DNA from: Haematococcus lacustris
Taxonomy: Eukaryota > Chlorophyta > Chlorophyceae > Chlamydomonadales > Haematococcaceae
Assembly: GCA_030144725.1 (NCBI GenBank)
Contig: JASKMD010000003.1
Span: 18,908,427 to 18,972,426 of the forward strand
Length of the DNA stretch: 64,000 bases
Direction of reading: 5' to 3'
Under the pieces are notes generated by a model, which worked only from the letters and a program-made list of their open reading frames with translations, was not told the origin of the DNA and made no database searches. Of this stretch, positions 50,187 through 58,469 are shown piece after piece. Position numbers and translations under genes: made by a program. Each line of letters opens with the position of its first letter. The first letter of the stretch is position 1.

Positions 50187-51204
50187 TCATGGTACATACT
50201 CGTACTCTGCCTTGTTGTGCATGATGAGCTGGTTGTTGACAAAGTAGAAGCTGTCTGACTTGTGTGCAAAGGGCGAGGATATCTGCAAGACATGGCCACA
50301 TGGACAGGCACATGACAGCTTGCACGTAGCAGCAACACTGCAGCTGGCACATTACTTACGTATTCCATCATCTCTGACCGAGAGTACTGCGGCACATCGT
50401 AGATTGCCTCCCAGGTGTTCACGCTATTGGGGATGCAGAACCCAAATGTGAAGTCATACACTCTCACCACCTTATCCTGCGTGCACCAGGCGACATGGGA
50501 GTCTTCTGGCAAGCGCCCTACTTTGCTGTTAGCCACCAAAGATATGCAACTCCCACCTTGAAGTAATGCAGCTCAATCATTCGAAATTGATCCAGAGGCT
50601 TGTCGCCCACCTTGAACTCTAGCCTGCACACCCTCATGTAACAGAGGCATACCCTGACATGTGAAAAATCGACCGACCAGATGAGCTTGCACACCCACGA
50701 TGTGCGTACTGTCTTGAATTTGAGAAAGTCTGATGGGAAGGAGTAGCGAACGCTACGAACGAGGTTCTCGTACTCTGCCTGAGTATGCGGGGTCACTGGT
50801 TCTGCGGGCGCGTCTTGTCCGCTCTGCGAGCTCAAGATGAAGGCTGGTATAGCTGTGCAAAGCCTTGCGGACAAGCAAAGTACGAAAACGCGATGGCAGT
50901 GCTGTGGAGCGCACCGTGTAAACTGCCCTGCCGCTGTCGTAGTCCCGGATGTCGAACTTGAGGAACTCCACCCCGTGCACATTATCAGCCAGAGGGCACA
51001 GGTAACCTGGACATTTTGGCGCAGAACTTGCGCAAAACTGTGCCCAGCCTGATGCCCAACCTGATGCTGGGAGTTATGCTGACATTGCTGACCTTCAGTA
51101 GGGCGCGTAAAACTAAGCACTTCAGCAGGTGTCACCGATTCCTTGGGCGGCATGCTACGCTGCACCTCGTTGGCGCGTGTGTGCGCGGCAGAGCTTAGTG
51201 CCAT
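50187..51204 (-). CDS. UNC119: UNC119-type lipid-binding chaperone
   Basis: Cytosolic beta-sandwich protein of the UNC119/PDE6-delta family; it binds N-myristoylated or N-lauroylated cargo and helps deliver it to cilia in flagellate eukaryotes. Exons 51204-51093, 51006-50915, 50823-50699, 50623-50557, 50476-50360, 50282-50187; 202 aa with every phase closing. Family landmarks: VTPAEVLSF, GYLCPLADNVHGVEFLKFDI then RDYDSG, FLKFKTVRTSLEFKVGDKPL, DQFRMIELHYFK, DFTFGFCIPNSVNTWEAIYD, SDSFYFVNNQLIMHNKAEYE. Length and C-terminus are normal; no transit or signal peptide. The acceptor of exon 3 (ctcgcag, 50824) is the least certain. The Fanzor relic F4 begins about 60 bp upstream of the ATG. Confidence 0.93.
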
Positions 51205-51791
51205 TTCTCGCAATAGCTGAAGTGCGGGATGGGGATACTCCTTTTCTTCGTGTGTGATCAACTTAAGCCCTGCAGCCCCCTTGTCCCTCACTATGGCTTC
51301 CATTTGAGCCGGACCACCAGGGCCCACTAGTGGCCATTAACGAGAATACTAGGGACCACTAGTGGGCAATAGTCGCCCGACTCAAGTGGTGTTATTGGTC
51401 TGTGTTGAGTATTAGGGACCGTCCCGACCCATCTAACGTTAGACTAGATTAGACGGTCTAACGTTAGACCGGCATGTTAGATGTTAGATGCGGTAGATGG
51501 CGCTGTTTAGCGCTGTTGCTGCTTGCTAAAGGCCCGTGCATTCTGCCGCACATGTCGCAATGCCCTCCGCGTGCCAAAATATTTTTTGGGTCGCGGGCAG
51601 CGGTTAGGCTGCCGTGTCTGGACTGCTTGGTGCTCGAGCTGCTTGGTGTGGTCTGCTATGGATGGTACCACACAGTCTTACAATGGTGTACATATGGCCC
51701 CTGCTGAAGTGATGAGAGTCTCACGCGACTGGTTCTTCGAGTATGCAAGCGATGCTCACCACACAAGCGAACCCAGCTGAGCGTCGCCAAC

Positions 51792-52097
51792 ATGAGCCAG
51801 CTGCACTCCCGGCACAAATGTCAGGTCGACGGTGAACAACACCCAGCGATTAAGCGCAGTCATGACACACAGTTTGGGCCATTGCCGCGAGAGGACAAGG
51901 GTGCACCAGTGTCTGCAGACATGCAGCGGGCAGTCAGGCGCCGAATAGGACTCTTTCTCGTCACGCAACAAGCTCCCTTCATGACCGTGGACAATATCCA
52001 TCTCCAGGCTGCCTTCCAGCTCTTGGGGCTCGAGCTGCTCAAGGAGAAGCATTATCGCACGCAGCTGCTCGACGAGCTCTACCAGGAGGTCAAACAG
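51792..52097 (+). CDS. hAT transposase N-terminal exon (remnant)
   Basis: ATG 51792 opens [18 protein letters not shown]; the exon ends at an ACAG|gtgacc donor after 102 codons. [20 protein letters not shown] and [11 protein letters not shown] resemble the helical region after the BED finger of hAT transposases (small aliphatic residues, P-F-x-x-V, then a charged helix). Downstream catalytic exons are absent; the donor leads into the CCCAG array. This is a degraded, non-functional transposase gene. Confidence 0.55.
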
Positions 52098-52122
52098 GTG
52101 ACCGTGAAGGAGCTCCGTGCCC

Positions 52123-53930
52123 AGCCCAGCCCAGCCCAGCCCAGCCCAGCCCAGCCCAGCCCAGCCCAGCCCAGCCCAGCCCAGCCCAGCCCAGCCCAGC
52201 CCAGCCCAGCCCAGCCCAGCCCAGCCCAGCCCAGCCCAGCCCAGCCCAGCCCAGCCCAGCCCAGCCCAGCCCAGCCCAGCCCAGCCCAGCCCAGCCCAGC
52301 CCAGCCCAGCCCAGCCCAGCCCAGCCCAGCCCAGCCCAGCCCAGCCCAGCCCAGCCCAGCCCAGCCCAGCCCAGCCCAGCCCAGCCCAGCCCAGCCCAGC
52401 CCAGCCCAGCCCAGCCCAGCCCAGCCCAGCCCAGCCCAGCCCAGCCCAGCCCAGCCCAGCCCAGCCCAGCCCAGCCCAGCCCAGCCCAGCCCAGCCCAGC
52501 CCAGCCCAGCCCAGCCCAGCCCAGCCCAGCCCAGCCCAGCCCAGCCCAGCCCAGCCCAGCCCAGCCCAGCCCAGCCCAGCCCAGCCCAGCCCAGCCCAGC
52601 CCAGCCCAGCCCAGCCCAGCCCAGCCCAGCCCAGCCCAGCCCAGCCCAGCCCAGCCCAGCCCAGCCCAGCCCAGCCCAGCCCAGCCCAGCCCAGCCCAGC
52701 CCAGCCCAGCCCAGCCCAGCCCAGCCCAGCCCAGCCCAGCCCAGCCCAGCCCAGCCCAGCCCAGCCCAGCCCAGCCCAGCCCAGCCCAGCCCAGCCCAGC
52801 CCAGCCCAGCCCAGCCCAGCCCAGCCCAGCCCAGCCCAGCCCAGCCCAGCCCAGCCCAGCCCAGCCCAGCCCAGCCCAGCCCAGCCCAGCCCAGCCCAGC
52901 CCAGCCCAGCCCAGCCCAGCCCAGCCCAGCCCAGCCCAGCCCAGCCCAGCCCAGCCCAGCCCAGCCCAGCCCAGCCCAGCCCAGCCCAGCCCAGCCCAGC
53001 CCAGCCCAGCCCAGCCCAGCCCAGCCCAGCCCAGCCCAGCCCAGCCCAGCCCAGCCCAGCCCAGCCCAGCCCAGCCCAGCCCAGCCCAGCCCAGCCCAGC
53101 CCAGCCCAGCCCAGCCCAGCCCAGCCCAGCCCAGCCCAGCCCAGCCCAGCCCAGCCCAGCCCAGCCCAGCCCAGCCCAGCCCAGCCCAGCCCAGCCCAGC
53201 CCAGCCCAGCCCAGCCCAGCCCAGCCCAGCCCAGCCCAGCCCAGCCCAGCCCAGCCCAGCCCAGCCCAGCCCAGCCCAGCCCAGCCCAGCCCAGCCCAGC
53301 CCAGCCCAGCCCAGCCCAGCCCAGCCCAGCCCAGCCCAGCCCAGCCCAGCCCAGCCCAGCCCAGCCCAGCCCAGCCCAGCCCAGCCCAGCCCAGCCCAGC
53401 CCAGCCCAGCCCAGCCCAGCCCAGCCCAGCCCAGCCCAGCCCAGCCCAGCCCAGCCCAGCCCAGCCCAGCCCAGCCCAGCCCAGCCCAGCCCAGCCCAGC
53501 CCAGCCCAGCCCAGCCCAGCCCAGCCCAGCCCAGCCCAGCCCAGCCCAGCCCAGCCCAGCCCAGCCCAGCCCAGCCCAGCCCAGCCCAGCCCAGCCCAGC
53601 CCAGCCCAGCCCAGCCCAGCCCAGCCCAGCCCAGCCCAGCCCAGCCCAGCCCAGCCCAGCCCAGCCCAGCCCAGCCCAGCCCAGCCCAGCCCAGCCCAGC
53701 CCAGCCCAGCCCAGCCCAGCCCAGCCCAGCCCAGCCCAGCCCAGCCCAGCCCAGCCCAGCCCAGCCCAGCCCAGCCCAGCCCAGCCCAGCCCAGCCCAGC
53801 CCAGCCCAGCCCAGCCCAGCCCAGCCCAGCCCAGCCCAGCCCAGCCCAGCCCAGCCCAGCCCAGCCCAGCCCAGCCCAGCCCAGCCCAGCCCAGCCCAGC
53901 CCAGCCCAGCCCAGCCCAGCCCAGCCCAGT
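52123..53930. repeat. (CCCAG)n pentamer array, about 361 units
   Basis: 1.8 kb of uninterrupted CCCAG with no variant unit that I can see, inside the hAT. Its homogeneity implies recent expansion or an assembly-collapsed estimate of a longer array. Confidence 0.98.
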
Positions 53931-54130
53931 GAGCAGCAGGTTGGCCGTGTGTGGCACCGGGCCTAGCAACCGCCCTGGACTCTTAGCGTGCCATGTGTGG
54001 GTGTGAGTAGCAGGTTGGCCGTGTGTGGCACCAGGCCTAGCAGCCGCCCTGGACTCTTAGCGTGCCATGTGTGGGTGTGAGCAGCAGGCTGGCCGTGTGT
54101 GGCACCGGGCCTAGCAGCCGTGTTTGTATT
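53931..54130 (+). repeat. 74-bp tandem repeat, 2.6 copies
   Basis: Units start at 53931, 54005 and 54079 (GAGCAGCAGGTTGGCCGTGT...); the third is truncated after GCCTAGCAGCCG. Confidence 0.93.
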
Positions 54131-54221
54131 GTAATGTCGCAAATTGCAGTGCCTTGTCACTCCCACTTATAGCGTATGCCAGGTCGGCGTCGGAGCAGCC
54201 GTTACTATTTCCTGGGGATTG

Positions 54222-54320
54222 TGGGGTTGCCAAGAGTCGAACCTGGGCGGGATGACGTCTATCGTCCATCTAGCACTCCTCTTTGCTAGATAACCACTAT
54301 GCTGCTAGACCATCTAAATC
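54222..54320 (-). other. tRNA-like sequence near the hAT right end
   Basis: The minus strand has a sound T arm (CCAGG-TTCGACT-CTTGG, 54246-54230), an acceptor-like CAACCCCA after it, an A-box-like CATAGTGGTTA and a 7-bp hairpin in the anticodon position. No 5' acceptor strand complementary to CAACCCC was found, and the anticodon loop is 8 nt with a 7-bp stem. A tRNA-derived fragment or SINE relic, not a tRNA gene. Confidence 0.35.
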
Positions 54321-54476
54321 TAGCATCTAGATCTACGTAGATCTACGTAGATGGGACGGTCCCTATTGAGTATACCACCTACATTATTGCCTGACCCGTA
54401 AGGGCTATTGTGTAGAGTTGGCATGAAAAACATGCACTAATGTAAGCTGATGACAGCTCAACAAAGGGAAGCACAC

Positions 54477-55033
54477 TCACTGTGCCTCAGCAGGCTGCTG
54501 CTGCTGCTGCTGTTGTGCCTTGGGAGGCTTGTCTCGCAGCCGCTTGTAGCCCAGGCCAGGGTACTCCTTGCCCTTGGCTGGCAGCGCTCCCTGGTCTGGC
54601 CAGAAGCACAGCTCCAGTGGCCGCCACTTGCTCTCCCCAATGCGCTGCATGTTCAATGCTGCGTTGCAGTCCCTGTCCAGCCACCTGCCTGGCTGTGGTG
54701 CTGGCTTGGCTTTGGCAGCCTTGCCCTTGCCCTTGTCGGGCTCAGCTGCCGGCTCAGCCTTTGTGCGCTTGCTGCGCTTGGCTGGCAGGGGAGTGCTGGG
54801 CCCAGGCTCTGAGGCTGCTGCATGTGTGGCTTCCTGGCTGCTGCGTGGGGCCTGTGGGGGCTTGCGGGGGGCCACTACAGGGCACCACATCAGGCCCCGC
54901 ACTGGCTGGTCACGCTGCTTAATCCAGGCTGGGCGCACCAGGCGCTGTTCCACCTGCCCTGCTGGTGGCTTCCAGCCTGCAGGCCTCGTGGCACTGAGTT
55001 TGTTCAGCTCCTCCTCATTCAGCTGTGACACAC
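54477..55033 (-). pseudogene. Fanzor-like C-terminal exon (F4)
   Basis: After an acceptor (ttttatcag, 55034) the exon reads QLNEEELNKLSATRPAGW, then RGLMWCPVV, a Pro/Ser/Lys-rich linker, then WLDRDCNAALNMQRIGESKW, the RDxNAALN motif with the third RuvC-like acidic residue, and ends KGKEYPGLGYKRLRDK plus a poly-Gln tail at the 54477 stop. This 185-residue exon is intact, but the upstream exons with the other catalytic residues are absent, so the locus is a 5'-truncated relic. Preceding residues of the zinc-binding region (VDEFRTS-type) are also missing. Confidence 0.65.
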
Positions 55034-55806
55034 CTGATAAAATATACAAATGGGCCAGCATGGACCAACCAGGCCACCGCGTGCCGCGATTTTTTCACCC
55101 GCTTGCTGTGGAGGTCTAGTCAGGGCTGTGCACCGATTATTCCGTGCGCCCACCAAAGTTGACATCTCGATGCCAAGCTCGTTTAACTCACAGCTGCAAG
55201 GCTAGAAGTGCTGCCTACTGCCCTGTATCGCTCGTTGCTCGAGTCGCTACCTTTTGCCGAACACATGTCGTCGGCCGTCCTGCTGGGATAGCTGCGAGTA
55301 AGAACATTTCGCACTTGCTCCGTTGCCTAGCTGCAACAATGAGCGCGTGTGGCTCACTAACCGTGGACCCGACTGCGACCATGCAGGGTTGCTGCAAACC
55401 CGGCCCCCGGTCCAGCCAGGGCGACATCTGCGCTGAAACCCCGACCTACTGTTTGTTTTGGCACAAGGTATGCAATGAAACAGGTCACAACACAATGCAC
55501 GCAGTGAGTGCACAATGGCAGGGAATGTCACCCATCACACACTATGTGGTGTCAAGGGGCACGGACGTGGTATTTATATATGAAACTAGTAGGGGGTGTT
55601 GATGACGATCACAGCAATGCCCTGCCAAGGAATCATCCAATTGTAAAAATGCAGGCAATTATGGCATAGTTATAACCAAAGACTGTAATGCCGTAAATCA
55701 TGCCATTGCCTTACAAGTCACCACATGCAAAACTTCCTTTGTACACTGTGCAGGTACATGCCATTGTTCAACGGTCCAACGGTCCAACGGTCCAACGGCT
55801 GATCTA

Positions 55807-57334
55807 ATGGCTCCAATGGCTGCAGCTGATCCGTTGGACTTCACTGTGGGATGCTTTCACCCTCAGGCACAGGATTCATATCATGAAGCAATGGCCATTA
55901 AATCACACATGGAGAAAGTGGGGTTATGGGGTGTGAAGGTGCAGTTTGTCACGGTGGACAGTTGCAGCACCAACGTGGGCACCAACAACAGTGTAGTGAC
56001 CCACTTATCTCACATGTTGCAAGTTGATGGAATTCAGCAACACCCTGTGTACCCGGTCCATTGTTGCTGCCACATCCTTCACAACACAGCAAAGCATGGT
56101 TTTGAAGTTGCAGGGAAGAGCAAGTTGTACAGTAGGGCAGGCTACAACACAGACTTGTATTGGGTGTTGGACCACATTAGCATAGAGTTCCGCAAGGAAC
56201 CCTTGCCTGGCATTCCTTTGGTAGAGGAGGCGTGCATGACACGGTGGCTCACATATGGCAGAATTGCTCTCTACTGTTGTGAGCATCACAGTAGCCTTGT
56301 CGCTGCCCTCCACAAGCGCATATCTACCTCCCCACCTAGCACATGGAATACACCCTCCCATACCAACCTGATGGCATTACAAGTAATGTTGACAGGTTCC
56401 TCTGAGTTGTTGGTGCATTGCGCACTTCTTGCATCCATGAATCGTAAGGTAAGGTAAGGTAAGGTAAGGTATGGTAAGGTTAGGATACGTGACTACCCAT
56501 GTTCACACTCCTTGTGGCAATTGTGCTCTGTGCTTGCAGTACACCTCCCTTACTGGACACCTCACACCTAGAATTGAAGAGCATCTAGCTCGGGTGTATC
56601 GTCCGGTGCCCATCACCAATGCGGGGTGCGAGACAGCCCTGAAGCCGTTGAGCAGCAGCAGAGTCGACAGGATGGGAGCGGCACAGGTGGCAGCCCATGT
56701 CAAGGCCCACACGGAGCCATTGCACACCTGGTACCAATACATCACGGAGGACAGCCTTGCAGCAAATAGGGCTGCGAAGCGGCGGCGTGTGGCAGATGCC
56801 AAGGCCCCCTCATGCCTGCTTCTAGCCACCCCCATCAACACCACTGCCAGCCCTGAGCTCTTAACTGCAACCCTCAACCCATCCCCCAACCCCGCCCCCA
56901 CCCTCGTCCCCATTCCCGCTGCCACCCCCTCTTATGCAACCAGGGCTGGGGTGGCAGCGGTGACAACGCGCAAGCTACAAGAGCAACAGAGAAGAGAGAA
57001 GCGTGCCGCAGCGGAGCTGTCCATAACCATGAAGCTGGCGTCAGCTGAGACACGTCAGCAGTGCAGGGCCATGGCTGTGGAGCAACAGTTGGCTGCGAAG
57101 GAGCAAGCAGACACTCGGGCAAGGATGGCAACACAACAACTCCATGTTGTAGCCATGTACCGCTCCATGATACAACCATTGCCTCAGAACACGCTTAAGC
57201 TCAGCCTACAACAACTAAGGCAATTGTGGGGCGTGGTAGGCAGGGGTCCGCCGGCGAGGACAGTAGGTGGGTTGCTTGATGCACTTGACTTACTCGACAC
57301 TGAGAACAAGGATGAACGATGCTCAGACCTGTAG
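55807..57334 (+). CDS. hAT/RNase H-like transposase-type protein
   Basis: Exons 55807-56448 and 56540-57334, phase 0, 478 aa from ATG 55807. FVTVDSCSTNVGTNNSVVTH and YPVHCCCHILHNTAKHG fit the D-x-x-S-x-N ... C-x-x-H-x-L-N core of hAT-like transposases, and EEACMTRWLTYGRIAL fits the conserved C-x-TRW block. The C-terminal part has GCETALKPLSSSRVDRMGA, then basic KRRRVADAK and a Gln/Arg/Lys-rich coiled coil. No BED finger or first catalytic Asp is recognisable, so it is probably N-terminally truncated. The intron donor lies in a (GTAAG)n run. Confidence 0.6.
56449..56480. repeat. (GTAAG)n run that is also the 5' splice site
   Basis: Five consecutive GTAAG units, then GTATG and another GTAAG, right after codon 214 of the transposase-type gene. 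Confidence 0.85.
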
Positions 57335-57834
57335 CACATGCGCGCCCCACACCTGCACATTGGGGGACGTTGGCATGCACCTGAAACGTGTACATAGGAA
57401 GGATTGCATGTGGTGGCTTGTTGGGCTATGACACGCGGGCTAGGTGCGGCTGCGGCTTGAAACTATGCTGTAATTGCCTGCATTTTTACAATTAGCTGAA
57501 ATCAAGGCGATGCACTACTGTGACCACTTTCAACATGCCCTACTAGTTTCGTAGCTTAATATCACGTCCGTGCCCATTGGCACCACATAGTGTGTGATGT
57601 GATGTGATTCCTTGCCAGTGTGCACTCGCTGCATGCATGGTGGTCCAGCCGTTTCTATTGCGTACCTTATGCCAAAACGAGCCTAAACGTGTGGTTTCAG
57701 CCCAGATGTCGCCCTGGCTGGACCGGGGGCCGGGTTTGCAGCAACCCTGCATGGTCGCAGGCGGGTCCACGGTTAGTGAGCCACACGCGTTCATTTTTGC
57801 AGCTACGCAATAGAACAAACGTCAATCCTTAGAC

Positions 57835-58130
57835 CTGCATCGTCGGTCGCTTCACTTGCAAGGGGCGGAAAAGTCAGCACTTCAGCGGTTACAAGCTTTG
57901 CGATGTGCACGGGGTATACTGTACCGCACTACGTCGACTGGACACTTCTCAATGCTACACTTGGTGAAGATGCTTGGCGGGCTACGGGGGTTAACATGCG
58001 ACAGGGAGCTAACGGCGATGCGCTGAGCCCAGCGGTGCAAGTCTTACATGTACGTGATACGCAGAAATATTTGAAATTTCCTCAAGGACGTGTCAAAGCT
58101 GATCCTCATAGGGCTGCTTGTCATTCACTG
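57835..58130. other. Short intergenic stretch; nothing identified
   Basis: A 78-codon open frame (57903-58139, +) reads MCTGYTVPHYVDWTLLNATL but has no recognisable features. Confidence 0.3.
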
Positions 58131-58138
58131 CTGAGCTG

Positions 58139-58340
58139 AAGCGGGTGGTGCGGTGCTCATCCACAAGACCACCCTACCCGGCCGCTGGTCTGTCCCCCTG
58201 TGCCTGCACACCACCTTGCAGCAGGCCCGCAACACCGCATCAGCACCCCAGCCTCCCGCAGTGCCAATGCTAGCTGCTCCAAAGAACACCACCAGATGCT
58301 TGGCATTCCCATAGCTCACAGGGTGAAGTTCCACCTGCTG
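58139..58340 (-). pseudogene. Fanzor-like fragment F5
   Basis: The minus strand reads YGNAKHLVVFFGAASIG and GGWGADAVLRACCKVV, then after a one-base frame break VDEHRTTRFS (codons 58163-58134 region). These correspond to the glycine-rich block and the VDEFRTS-type start of the zinc-binding region seen in relic F2. Ends and remaining domains are missing. It lies 130-330 bp upstream of the uS9m start codon. Confidence 0.6.
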
Positions 58341-58469
58341 TCGATGGGTTACGCATCCTCATTGCGGAACTTCGCTGGACACATGTCGTCATGCATGGGC
58401 GTCCAGTCAGAGTTCTCATAAAAATCAGAGCAAACCGGAGCCGAGAGGTTCACATGCTCACGCTAGAAG

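Larger units (their letters stand above)
51413..54365. mobile_element. hAT transposon (non-autonomous), nested in F4
   Basis: 2953 bp. Perfect 13-bp terminal inverted repeats TAGGGACCGTCCC (51413-51425; 54353-54365) and a perfect 8-bp target duplication TTGAGTAT (51405-51412; 54366-54373), the hAT hallmarks. Subterminal regions carry short TCTAACGTTAGAC and TCTAGC/GCTAGA palindromic motifs. Inside are a transposase-like N-terminal exon, a 1.8-kb pentamer array and a 74-bp tandem repeat, but no catalytic part. Confidence 0.93.
51265..55061 (-). mobile_element. Fanzor-like element F4, split by a hAT insertion
   Basis: The two halves 51265-51412 and 54374-55061 are collinear with F1 (9625-10040): the first is the distal 3' non-coding end (CACTAGTGGGCAATAGTCGC), the second the proximal 3' non-coding part plus the C-terminal coding exon. 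The hAT 51413-54365 with its duplicated TTGAGTAT lies exactly between. The N-terminal coding part is missing beyond 55061. Confidence 0.7.
55325..57818. mobile_element. Element with about 280-bp inverted ends
   Basis: 55325-55604 matches the reverse complement of 57540-57818 at roughly 85% (for example GTGTGGCTCACTAACCGTGG and ATGCAGGGTTGCTGCAAACC in both arms). The arms enclose the transposase-like gene 55807-57334. Total about 2.5 kb. I found no convincing target duplication because the outermost bases have diverged. Confidence 0.8.

Noticed and set aside
51756..53969. 700-codon open frames of Ser/Pro/Ala or Gly/Leu/Trp/Ala repeats on both strands
   Set aside because: Pure translation of the (CCCAG)n array; no independent coding evidence.
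54222..54320. Functional tRNA gene
   Set aside because: Good T arm, but no matching 5' acceptor strand and an abnormal anticodon arm.
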